A stretch of DNA of 5,162 nt from Holophagales bacterium (GCA_031256155.1 JAIRRD010000154.1:1-5162); one strand, 5' to 3'; shown: positions 1-5,134, numbered from the stretch's first letter. A program made the numbers and translations. Notes: generated by a model from the letters alone, not told the origin.

Positions 1-1
1 G

Positions 2-29
2 TTTAACTTATTGTAGTCAAACCGCTATG
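2..29 (-). repeat. 28-nt repeat, inverted partner of 5099-5126
   Basis: Read directly, this 28-nt stretch matches the reverse complement of 5099-5126 at 22 of 28 positions without gaps. All six differences are transitions (C/T or A/G). The shared core is TATTGTAGT, and the end nearest position 29 is GCTAT, as at the ends of the other repeats in the window. It is therefore probably a diverged copy of the same dispersed repeat, in opposite orientation. It may continue left of the window, so its true boundary is unknown. Confidence 0.55.
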
Positions 30-148
30 CCGGGATTCGCTTGCGAATCACGGCCGCTCATAGTCCATAGGCGAGCTTGGCTCGCCGTAAATGGACTATG
101 AAAGCGAAAATTGCTATAATTAGCGGACGCAACACTAGCGGCATAACG
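22..148. repeat. Nested hairpin cluster, possible MITE/REP-like element or structured RNA
   Basis: Two hairpins sit inside a weaker outer pairing. Hairpin one is 34-49: GATTCGC, loop TT, GCGAATC. Hairpin two is 55-106: outer arms CATAGTCCAT (59-68) and ATGGACTATG (91-100), inner arms GGCGAGC (70-76) and GCTCGCC (80-86) around a TTG loop. CGCT (55-58) and AGCG (103-106) can extend the stem across a 2-nt bulge. The outer pairing joins CCGCTATGCCG (22-32) with CGGCATAACG (139-148), with one mismatch. TTGCTATA at 111-118 resembles the ends of the other repeats. No convincing coding frame covers it. It could be a dispersed palindromic element or a folded RNA; the sequence alone does not decide. 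Confidence 0.55.
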
Positions 149-268
149 ATGTTCATTTAAAGGTGCACTTATACTGAACGCCCTTGACAAACGGCACTGA
201 TGGACAAGCACCGTTACCTGTCTATAAGCTCAACTTGTTCCAGTTTTGAAGTCCGTTGATTATAATAC
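149..268. other. Intergenic stretch with no recognisable feature
   Basis: I see no gene here. A TTGACA at 184-189 has no -10 hexamer at usual spacing. A TATAAT at 261-266 directly precedes the palindrome at 269-329 but has no good -35 (the closest, TTGTTC at 236-241, gives a 19-nt spacer). A short AACGG/CCGTT pairing (190-194 with 211-215) is within chance. Confidence 0.4.
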
Positions 269-329
269 TTTTATAGCAGTTCCATATCAAAATTGCGTTC
301 CGCAATTTTGATATGGAACTGCTATAAAA
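269..329. repeat. Perfect palindromic repeat (copy A), 29-bp arms
   Basis: Arms 269-297 and 301-329 are exact reverse complements over 29 bp, separated by a 3-nt loop, TTC. The arm runs from TTTTATAGCAGTTCCAT at the outside to AAAATTGCG at the inside. It abuts the stop codon (330-332) of the minus-strand gene, so it would form the 3' end structure of that mRNA. There is no T-run after the stem in either direction, so it is not a classical intrinsic terminator. It is better read as a mobile or REP-like palindrome that may block 3' exonucleases or attenuate transcription. Related copies lie at 1209-1262, 4936-4974 and probably 5061-5093. Confidence 0.9.
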
Positions 330-1178
330 TCATTTAAACCCGGGCATCACCAGCACGGGGCCTCTGAATTTGGCGTTAATGCTTCTGTCAATCCCCCAAA
401 TGCCAGAGACAATCAGATTTTGGTTCACCGGAACTAAATCAGGCTCCCAACTTCTTTCTATTTCAATAGTATATGGACTGCCTTCATTCGACATCCAGCC
501 CGGATCATCAACAATCAGGTAAATCGCTTTTGCTTCAACCCCTGGATTTTTATAAGTCAGGCGAGGCTCGAACTGCGGCATAGTTGAATTCAGACCGCCA
601 GGCACGGCCTGACCCCACGTGTCGCATATAATCAAGCGGAACCAGCCCCGATTGGGATGCTCCAGATTGATTATCACTGATTCCCCAGGCGGAACAACAA
701 GTCCATAGCCTCTCCATCCTGCCGGTAATTCCGCATAGTCAACTATTTCGTAAGTGTCTGGTGGAATCGCCGTAACCGGAATATAGCCTCTCCGGCTGAT
801 GAACATCATGTCGTTATAAATACTGTTGTACCTGATATCCCAATAATAAAATGTTGGGAAAACTTTTAACCTTGGCAGGGGTCTTGGACGCACCGGCTTG
901 TCGGGGGACTGAAGCTGAGGTGGTCTGCGGGAAACATCCGGCCGGGCATCCTGTCTGCCTGATCTTGAATTATCAAACGGCCTTGCCTGCCTGTCCGGCA
1001 TAGAAGATTCCGGTGCTCTTATCGGTCTTGGAGTCGCACCCTCAACCCTTGGCGGCCTCTGAGGTGGTGCCTCTCGTCTGCCCTGATTGCGCGATTGCGC
1101 TGTTGAAACAAGACCACTGACAAGCATAGCCAGCGACACAGCGACTTTTGAAAGCGCTGTTTGAAAGTTCTTGCTCAT
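330..1178 (-). CDS. Secreted protein with Pro/Arg-rich linker and beta-rich (PPC-like?) domain
   Basis: This is a 282-aa hypothetical protein. I start it at the ATG at 1178 because a GGGAGG ribosome binding site lies 6 nt upstream; the longer frame from 1202 adds 8 residues with no such site. Residues 1-27 form a signal peptide: K3 and K11, a hydrophobic core, and STA before Q28 as a signal peptidase I site, so export is expected. Residues 30-105 are low complexity and rich in Pro and Arg (PPQRPPR, RRPPQ, RPRPLPR), probably a disordered linker. Residues about 106-282 are rich in aromatic and beta-branched residues. The pattern GYGLVVPPGESVIINL, then a long loop, NPG, IYLIVDDPG and YTIEIE recalls the bacterial pre-peptidase C-terminal (PPC) beta-sandwich; this is a resemblance by eye. 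There are no catalytic motifs. The gene is divergent from the exported protein at 1270, and its stop codon abuts palindrome A. The coding call is firm, the function unknown. Confidence 0.82.
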   Translation of the reverse strand: MSKNFQTALSKVAVSLAMLVSGLVSTAQSRNQGRREAPPQRPPRVEGATPRPIRAPESSMPDRQARPFDNSRSGRQDARPDVSRRPPQLQSPDKPVRPRPLPRLKVFPTFYYWDIRYNSIYNDMMFISRRGYIPVTAIPPDTYEIVDYAELPAGWRGYGLVVPPGESVIINLEHPNRGWFRLIICDTWGQAVPGGLNSTMPQFEPRLTYKNPGVEAKAIYLIVDDPGWMSNEGSPYTIEIERSWEPDLVPVNQNLIVSGIWGIDRSINAKFRGPVLVMPGFK

Positions 1179-1184
1179 GACACG

Positions 1185-1190
1185 CCTCCC
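1185..1190 (-). promoter_or_regulatory. Ribosome binding site deciding the start at 1178
   Basis: GGGAGG on the minus strand lies 6 nt before the ATG at 1178-1176. It is a near-consensus Shine-Dalgarno sequence, whereas the upstream ATG at 1202 has none. It also places the signal peptide at the very N-terminus. Confidence 0.8.
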
Positions 1191-1204
1191 TGACACATAC
1201 AACT

Positions 1205-1210
1205 ATTATA
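1205..1210 (-). promoter_or_regulatory. Possible -10 box for the secreted-protein gene
   Basis: The minus strand reads TATAAT here, 26 nt before the preferred start codon. The hexamer overlaps the outer edge of palindrome copy B, so the repeat would supply part of the promoter. The hexamer at -35 spacing (GCAATT) is poor, which makes this a weak call. Confidence 0.35.
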
Positions 1211-1262
1211 TAGCAGTTCCATCTCAAAATTGCGGAACACGATTTTGAGGTGGACTGTTATA
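1209..1262. repeat. Palindromic repeat (copy B) in the divergent intergenic region
   Basis: Arms 1209-1234 and 1238-1262 pair around a GAA loop with one 1-nt bulge and four substitutions. Three substitutions keep G-U pairs in a plus-strand RNA; one gives C-A. The outer sequence TATAGCAGTTCCAT and the inner AAAATTGCG match copy A. The loop is in the opposite orientation (GCGGAAC rather than GCGTTCC), so this copy is inserted inverted. It fills most of the gap between the divergent genes and ends 7 nt before the ATG at 1270, so it must lie in or beside the promoters and leader of one or both genes. Confidence 0.85.
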
Positions 1263-1269
1263 CTTCTAT

Positions 1270-2016
1270 ATGTGCTTGTACAAACTTTTGTTGCCATTTT
1301 TTATCTTCGGCCATCTGGTTGCAAATGGCTTGTCTGACTTAAAGGCCACGCTTGTGCGTTACACAGCGAAATCAACCATTAAAGGGACTTTTGAAGTCCA
1401 AACATGGAACAGGCAAGGCAAGGGCAAAGAAGCTGTTGATACCAAAGGACAAGCATCGGCGTTGGTCGAATATGGCCCTCAAGGTCTGCAAATGCAATGG
1501 AACCGCCCTTTTTTAAATCAGTTGGATCGGGAATTACGCTTGAGCGCGAAGGATGTTTCCTCAAATAACCAAATCTCCAATGCCCTTTGGATGATGGATT
1601 TGCGCAGGGCGTATAGTTCATTGGATGCTTCAAAAGAATTGTTGAGATTACTCGAAACAGCCATTTTTCAAAGCGAGGCCGAAGAGCCGTTAAATGGACG
1701 GCCAACTCGCGTTTTACGCTTTTCCGTTCCGCAATCAGGAACGCAGGAGAGGTTTCGCAGGTGGATCAAAGAATTTCACTCAACCGCAAAAATTTGGATT
1801 GATAAAGAAGGCAACCCCCTCTCTTACTGGCAGAGTATTCGTATTAAAGCCCGCATTTTCCTGGTCATTTCTTTTGAACAAACGCAGGAACAAAACATCA
1901 CTTATTCCAAGATTGGCGACAACTTGGTATGCCTTCGAGTAGAAGAAAAACAAGAGGGCGGAGGCGGGGGTGAATACGCTTCAAGCAGAACAATACGCTC
2001 TTTTACTCCTCAGTAG
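1270..2016 (+). CDS. Exported LolA/LppX-like protein (hypothetical)
   Basis: This 248-aa protein has a hydrophobic N-terminus (MCLYKLLLPFFIFGHLVANG) typical of a signal peptide, with cleavage plausible near residues 17-20. Export to the periplasm or outer surface is expected. The rest looks like a half-barrel carrier fold of the LolA/LppX type: LVRYTAKSTIKGTFEV (a strand pattern for 'partial reduction' lipoprotein carriers), then GQASALVEYGPQGLQMQW, and later AKIWIDKEGNPLSYW, which resembles the paired strands carrying the 'D..G.P' turn of this family. This assignment is by pattern only. Residues 230-234 are five glycines near the C-terminus. The ATG at 1270 has no close Shine-Dalgarno: the best candidate, GAGGTGG at 1247-1253, is 16 nt away inside repeat B. 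Translation may be weak or may depend on the folded leader. gatB follows after 25 nt on the same strand, so co-transcription is likely. The gene call is fairly firm, the family tentative. Confidence 0.72.
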   Translation: MCLYKLLLPFFIFGHLVANGLSDLKATLVRYTAKSTIKGTFEVQTWNRQGKGKEAVDTKGQASALVEYGPQGLQMQWNRPFLNQLDRELRLSAKDVSSNNQISNALWMMDLRRAYSSLDASKELLRLLETAIFQSEAEEPLNGRPTRVLRFSVPQSGTQERFRRWIKEFHSTAKIWIDKEGNPLSYWQSIRIKARIFLVISFEQTQEQNITYSKIGDNLVCLRVEEKQEGGGGGEYASSRTIRSFTPQ

Positions 2017-2041
2017 GCATAGACTGATTTTGTGAGGTCGT

Positions 2042-3487
2042 ATGCACTCGGATTATGAAACCATAATTGGATTAGAAGTTCACGCTCAACTCTCAACAAG
2101 AAGTAAGATGTTCTGCGCTTGCGCCAATAAATACGGTGCCGAACCAAATACGTTGATATGCCCGATATGCCTCGGTATGCCTGGTACGCTCCCCACGCTT
2201 AACGCCAGAGCAGTGGATATGGCAATAGCCTTTGGTTTGGCTGTCAACGCTGTGATACAAAAAAAAAGCCGGTTCTACAGAAAGCAGTATTTTTACCCAG
2301 ATCTCCCAAAGGGCTATCAAATAACACAAGGCCCGGTGGCGGTAGTTGAAGGAGGTTCACTGGAAATTCTCGGCGACCCCGCTGTGCGCAGTTCTGAAGG
2401 AAATATCCAGATCGGCATTGAAAGAGCGCACCTGGAAGAGGACAGCGGCAAAAGCACACATGAAGCCAAGCGCAGCCTTGTTGATTTGAATCGCGCCGGT
2501 GTGCCTTTGCTGGAAATTGTTGGCAGGCCTGAGCTTCGCAGTCCAACGGAAGCGTACAATTATCTGAAAGCCCTCCACCGATTGCTGACCGCTCTGGATA
2601 TTTGCGATGGAAATATGGAAGAAGGGTCTTTCCGCTGTGACGCCAATGTCTCTGTCCGCCCCAAGGGACAGGAAGCCTTTGGCGTCCGCGTAGAAATCAA
2701 AAACTTGAATTCTTTCCGCTATGTGCGCCAGGCTTTGGAATATGAAGTAAAACGTCACACAGAACTTCTCAAAGCCGGTTCGACCCCAATACAGGAAACC
2801 AGGGGATGGGACACAGATAAGGGGGAGAGCAGGATTCAGAGGGAAAAAGCCGAGGCGATGGATTACCGCTATTTTCCTGAGCCGGATTTACCGCCGCTGG
2901 AGATTTCACAGACAGAACTAGAGACAATAAGGCTTTCGATGCCAGAGCTTCCATCGGCCCACAAGAAACGGTTCACGGATTCCTACGGATTAACGGACTA
3001 CGAAGCCGAAATGCTCACGCAAGATAGGGCATTCGCCGATTATTTTGAAAGCGTTGCCAAGCTGTGCAACAACCCTAAACAAACCTGCAACTGGATGTTA
3101 GGCGAGTTGAGCCGCGCCATCAATGAACGCGGCGGTAATATTAAAACTCTGGGCGTTTCTGCCGAGTACTTGGCCGAACTGATTTCACATGTGGACAACA
3201 AGACAGTCAATTTGAATACAGCCAAAGAGGCCATCTTTCCCGCACTGCTCGCTGGTGAAGGCGGACCGCGCGAAGTTATTGAAAAGCGTGGTTTAGCTCA
3301 GATTTCCGATACCGGTGCCGTAGAGGCCATTGTTGACTCCGTTTTGACCGCTCATCCAACACAAGTATCTGAACTGCGAGCTGGCAACACAAAGCTGCGC
3401 GGCTTCCTTGTGGGTCAAGTGATGAAAGCAGGTAAAGGCAAAGTTAATCCGCAAATAGTAAATGAGATACTGGACAGAAAACTATAG
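2042..3487 (+). CDS. gatB: Aspartyl/glutamyl-tRNA(Asn/Gln) amidotransferase subunit B
   Basis: This is the GatB subunit of the cytoplasmic GatCAB complex, which converts Glu-tRNA(Gln) and/or Asp-tRNA(Asn) to Gln-tRNA or Asn-tRNA. GatB binds the misacylated tRNA and phosphorylates its carboxylate with ATP; GatA supplies ammonia. The length (481 aa) is normal. Visible family motifs: ETIIGLEVHAQLST (6-19), the cysteine pairs C25/C27 and C40/C43 in CPICLGMPG, YFYPDLPKGYQ (83-93), HLEEDSGK, DLNRAGVPLLEIV, DGNMEEGSFRCDANVSVRP, EIKNLNSFR, ETRGWD and DYRYFPEPDLPP. These are followed by the helical and YqeY-like tail, ending GFLVGQVMKAGKGKVNPQIVNEIL. The start at 2042 follows a short GAGGT site 3 nt upstream and aligns with the usual N-terminus. 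One small oddity is RKQY (80-83), where RKNY is usual. gatA and gatC are not in the window, which is common. The presence of GatCAB implies that the organism uses indirect tRNA amidation. Confidence 0.98.
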   Translation: MHSDYETIIGLEVHAQLSTRSKMFCACANKYGAEPNTLICPICLGMPGTLPTLNARAVDMAIAFGLAVNAVIQKKSRFYRKQYFYPDLPKGYQITQGPVAVVEGGSLEILGDPAVRSSEGNIQIGIERAHLEEDSGKSTHEAKRSLVDLNRAGVPLLEIVGRPELRSPTEAYNYLKALHRLLTALDICDGNMEEGSFRCDANVSVRPKGQEAFGVRVEIKNLNSFRYVRQALEYEVKRHTELLKAGSTPIQETRGWDTDKGESRIQREKAEAMDYRYFPEPDLPPLEISQTELETIRLSMPELPSAHKKRFTDSYGLTDYEAEMLTQDRAFADYFESVAKLCNNPKQTCNWMLGELSRAINERGGNIKTLGVSAEYLAELISHVDNKTVNLNTAKEAIFPALLAGEGGPREVIEKRGLAQISDTGAVEAIVDSVLTAHPTQVSELRAGNTKLRGFLVGQVMKAGKGKVNPQIVNEILDRKL

Positions 3488-3505
3488 GTGGATATTTTTT
3501 ATCAC

Positions 3506-3543
3506 GTTGTCTTTGAGCGCAGGCGCTCTGTTTTGGAGACAGC
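3506..3543. terminator. Hairpin between convergent genes, possible terminator
   Basis: The gap between the gatB stop (3487) and the end of the convergent gene (3545) contains a nested stem-loop. The outer 7-bp stem is 3506-3512 with 3537-3543 (one G-U pair). The inner stem is GAGCG (3515-3519) with CGCTC (3524-3528), followed by TGTTTT. The inner stem plus T-rich tract would be a weak intrinsic terminator for gatB. No T-run serves the minus strand, so termination of the opposing operon is less certain. Confidence 0.45.
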
Positions 3544-3544
3544 A

Positions 3545-4147
3545 CTAGATTTTTGTCACGACAACTTCCCCATAGTCATCGCCACACTCTATGCCTTTGA
3601 CCTGCTTTGCCTCGAATGTCCCCAGACCTTTTTTACCAGTTGGGTCGTAATTGCCGCCGTAAGCTAAATCCATAAAGGCGGCGGATGCGCCGGTAATCAG
3701 ATAGGCGCTCATCTTACTGGATTTGCCGTATTCCACAACATCGGCTTCGTAATAATCATAAGCGCGAAGTACCAATTTTTCGCCGGGGATCAACTCCTGA
3801 ATTTCGACTTTTCCCCAGCCCCAGGCTGTAAAAATCGCAAATGCGCCGTGCAGGATGTCTTCAGTGGTTTTTATCATCGGCTCCACCACGGCTTTCCATT
3901 CTTCCGATGTGATAATGCCGTAGCCTGTGTGATACGCGCATTCATGCGCCGCATCCACAAGCAGGTATTCAGCCGCTTCCAAAAGTTCATTGGGTACCGC
4001 CCTGGTGAAACGCTCAGAAAAGAGCGTCCAGATGGTGGCGGGGAGATGCTGCAAAAGCACGCCGAAGCCGCTGATGATGCCTTTTTCGTCGCTACGCAGG
4101 TCGAGCTTGGAAAGTTCCGTGATGATTTTTTCTCTGTCTATGGCCAT
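3545..4147 (-). CDS. V4R-like protein, paralogue of the upstream 178-aa protein
   Basis: This 200-aa soluble protein has no signal peptide or membrane segment. Its first half is mostly helical. The second half has a beta-rich pattern: AWGWGK (108-113), EKLVLRAYDYYEADVVEYGKS (YGKS at 140-143), a small-residue helix ITGASAAFMDLAYGG, then FEAKQVKGIECGDDYGEVVVT with C188 before the last strand. This resembles the end of the V4R (4-vinyl reductase, COG1719-type) small-molecule-binding domain: a glycine-containing helix, then E...CG...V.V. The 178-aa neighbour shares GxGK, (W/Y)GKS, AK(E)Q and I(A/E)CG in the same order, so the two are probably old duplicates. The start is supported by AAGGGG 7 nt upstream. 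The gene lies 15 nt after the 178-aa gene, last in a three-gene operon. V4R membership and ligand are unproven. Confidence 0.75.
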   Translation of the reverse strand: MAIDREKIITELSKLDLRSDEKGIISGFGVLLQHLPATIWTLFSERFTRAVPNELLEAAEYLLVDAAHECAYHTGYGIITSEEWKAVVEPMIKTTEDILHGAFAIFTAWGWGKVEIQELIPGEKLVLRAYDYYEADVVEYGKSSKMSAYLITGASAAFMDLAYGGNYDPTGKKGLGTFEAKQVKGIECGDDYGEVVVTKI

Positions 4148-4154
4148 CCTGTTT

Positions 4155-4160
4155 CCCCTT
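4155..4160 (-). promoter_or_regulatory. Ribosome binding site for the 200-aa gene
   Basis: AAGGGG on the minus strand ends 7 nt before the ATG at 4147. It lies entirely in the 15-nt gap after the stop codon of the preceding gene, consistent with tight operon coupling. Confidence 0.7.
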
Positions 4161-4162
4161 TC

Positions 4163-4699
4163 CTATAGATTCACGGCATCGGTGACGGTTATTATGGAGA
4201 CATCTGCGCCGCAGGCTATGCTCTGCTGCTCTTTTGCCGCATATGTGCGCGGCGGTCTGTCAAAAATGACCGAAAACATTGCGACTATGTAGCCACGTCC
4301 GATGTGATTTACGGGTGAGTCGGATTTTCCCCATTTCTTTATCCAGCCCTCGTCCACATGGCTGTGCTCCAGCACTACCTCGCCTGTGTTCCATCCCGCG
4401 CATTTGACGACCAGTTTACCGAGCCCCGATTCGGCAAAGTAGCTCTCAGCTATTTCTACGCGCTCCCGCAGGCCGCTGACGTTGTGTTTGCGGCAATAGT
4501 CGCCCAGAACCTTGTAAAACACATCTTCCGAACACTGCGCGAGCAGTTCCCTAGCATTCAGCATGGAACACTCGTTTGCCAACCGTGTGGTCAGAGTCGC
4601 AAAATGATGGCAATGCATCACGACCGTATGGCCGTCCGCTATTTGCCGACATTGTTTTCTGTCAAAAACAGGTTTTAAAATCAAATCCTTTGTAATCAT
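4163..4699 (-). CDS. V4R-like protein with Cys/His-rich N-terminal motif
   Basis: This 178-aa soluble protein is diverged but collinear with the downstream 200-aa protein: GLGKLVV, GEVVLEH, KKWGKS (121-126), a mixed hydrophobic strand/helix GYIVAMFSVIF, then AAKEQQSIACGADVSIITVT with C163. This C-terminal pattern recalls the V4R fold. Its distinctive part is at the N-terminus: C17, then HCHH at residues 29-32, and C44, which could bind a metal or heme. The paralogue lacks this cluster, so the two may have different roles, for example a ligand- or metal-binding subunit and a partner. The start at 4699 has AAAGGA 7 nt upstream. Its first 38 nt overlap the end of the 87-aa gene in another frame, so translation is probably coupled. 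No enzymatic function can be assigned. Confidence 0.75.
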   Translation of the reverse strand: MITKDLILKPVFDRKQCRQIADGHTVVMHCHHFATLTTRLANECSMLNARELLAQCSEDVFYKVLGDYCRKHNVSGLRERVEIAESYFAESGLGKLVVKCAGWNTGEVVLEHSHVDEGWIKKWGKSDSPVNHIGRGYIVAMFSVIFDRPPRTYAAKEQQSIACGADVSIITVTDAVNL

Positions 4700-4925
4700 G
4701 ATTTAATCCTTTCAATATAGAAGCTGGGCATTCACAACCTAGGACTTCCTTATACGCAGAGGCAAATTTCTGAACCAATTCCGGCGTGTCATCTATTGAC
4801 ACTGCTCGCTTTGAGGAAATTCCAACAAGCATGGCCAAGCGCATTTGCGCACTTAAACCTCCCTCTTTCTTAATGGTTTCAAAAATATCAACTAGTACCC
4901 TACCCACGGAACCTCCCACAATCAT
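4662..4925 (-). CDS. Small protein of unknown function, first gene of the operon
   Basis: This 87-aa protein is mostly helical by appearance (VGRVLVDIFETIKKEGG, ELVQKFASAYKEVLG). It has a late CEC motif (C64, C66), C86 next to the C-terminus, and no signal peptide. I do not recognise the family. It is supported as a gene by its position: the 178-aa gene starts inside its last 38 nt, and the ribosome binding site of that gene lies within its coding sequence. The ATG at 4925 directly follows an in-frame TAA and has no Shine-Dalgarno. An alternative GTG start at codon 7 has GGGAGG 4 nt upstream and would give an 81-aa product beginning at VGRVL. The start lies 10 nt from palindrome copy C, so the 5' end of the gene may have been reshaped by the repeat. 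Confidence 0.6.
   Translation of the reverse strand: MIVGGSVGRVLVDIFETIKKEGGLSAQMRLAMLVGISSKRAVSIDDTPELVQKFASAYKEVLGCECPASILKGLNHDYKGFDFKTCF
4707..4712 (-). promoter_or_regulatory. Ribosome binding site for the 178-aa gene, inside the 87-aa gene
   Basis: AAAGGA on the minus strand ends 7 nt before the ATG at 4699 and lies within the reading frame of the 87-aa gene. This arrangement supports both the start at 4699 and translational coupling of the pair. Confidence 0.65.
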
Positions 4926-4935
4926 TTACAGATGG

Positions 4936-4974
4936 TTTCATCTCAAAATCGCGTTCCGCAATTTCTGGATGGAA
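4936..4974. repeat. Degenerate palindromic repeat (copy C) in the operon leader
   Basis: Arms 4936-4953 and 4957-4974 match at 13 of 18 positions around a TTC loop. The core CGCGTTCCGCAATTT and the motif CATCTCAAAAT match copies A and B, so it is a decayed member of the same family. It has lost the outer TATAGCA ends. In the minus-strand transcript it would form a hairpin 10 nt before the first start codon of the three-gene operon, followed by no Shine-Dalgarno. Confidence 0.7.
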
Positions 4975-5060
4975 GTTTTTTTGGCAGTAATTACCCAATC
5001 TCTTTAACCCCTTTTTACAGTCAAACCCTCAAAACGTACTCCGTCAAGTTATCAGACTTC

Positions 5061-5093
5061 ATTCCATGTGAAATGTCATATTTCACATGGAAT
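5061..5093. repeat. 14-bp-arm palindrome (copy D), variant core
   Basis: ATTCCATGTGAAAT (5061-5074) and ATTTCACATGGAAT (5080-5093) are exact reverse complements around a 5-nt loop. The right flank, ATGGAATTACTATA (5087-5100), matches the outer right arm of copy A (ATGGAACTGCTATA) apart from two transitions. This looks like a member of the same family with a replaced inner stem. Confidence 0.7.
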
Positions 5094-5098
5094 TACTA

Positions 5099-5134
5099 TA
5101 TAGCAATTTAACTACAATAGGTTGAAGTGCTATA
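5099..5134. repeat. TATAGCA-ended inverted repeat, inverted partner of window start
   Basis: The ends TATAGCAATTT (5099-5109) and GAAGTGCTATA (5124-5134) are imperfect inverted repeats with two transition differences, enclosing AACTACAATAGGTT. Positions 5099-5126 match the reverse complement of 2-29 at 22 of 28 bases. A TATAAT hexamer (5131-5136) forms at the right end, but no -35 partner is visible. It directly abuts copy D, so the two may be one composite element. Confidence 0.65.

Noticed and set aside
1..7. GTTTAAC matches the RYYYAAC core of integron attC sites, next to hairpins
   Set aside because: No matching GTTRRRY partner is found at a suitable distance, there is no integrase, and a 7-nt degenerate match is expected by chance.
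17..211. Minus-strand 64-aa open frame
   Set aside because: It runs through the hairpin cluster, has no convincing ribosome binding site, and its composition reflects the inverted repeats rather than a protein.
184..228. TTGACA with TATAAG downstream as a promoter
   Set aside because: The spacing is 33 nt, far outside the 16-19 nt range, and no gene follows on the plus strand for over 1 kb.
2093..3234. Several minus-strand open frames of 61-133 codons across gatB
   Set aside because: They are antisense shadows of a clearly conserved gene and show no recognisable protein features.
3848..4678. Plus-strand open frames of 100-106 codons opposite the V4R-like genes
   Set aside because: They lie antisense to genes with good ribosome binding sites and paralogous proteins, and their translations look like shadow sequence.
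4786..5007. Plus-strand 73-aa open frame
   Set aside because: It crosses palindrome C and the start of the operon, with no ribosome binding site or recognisable motif.
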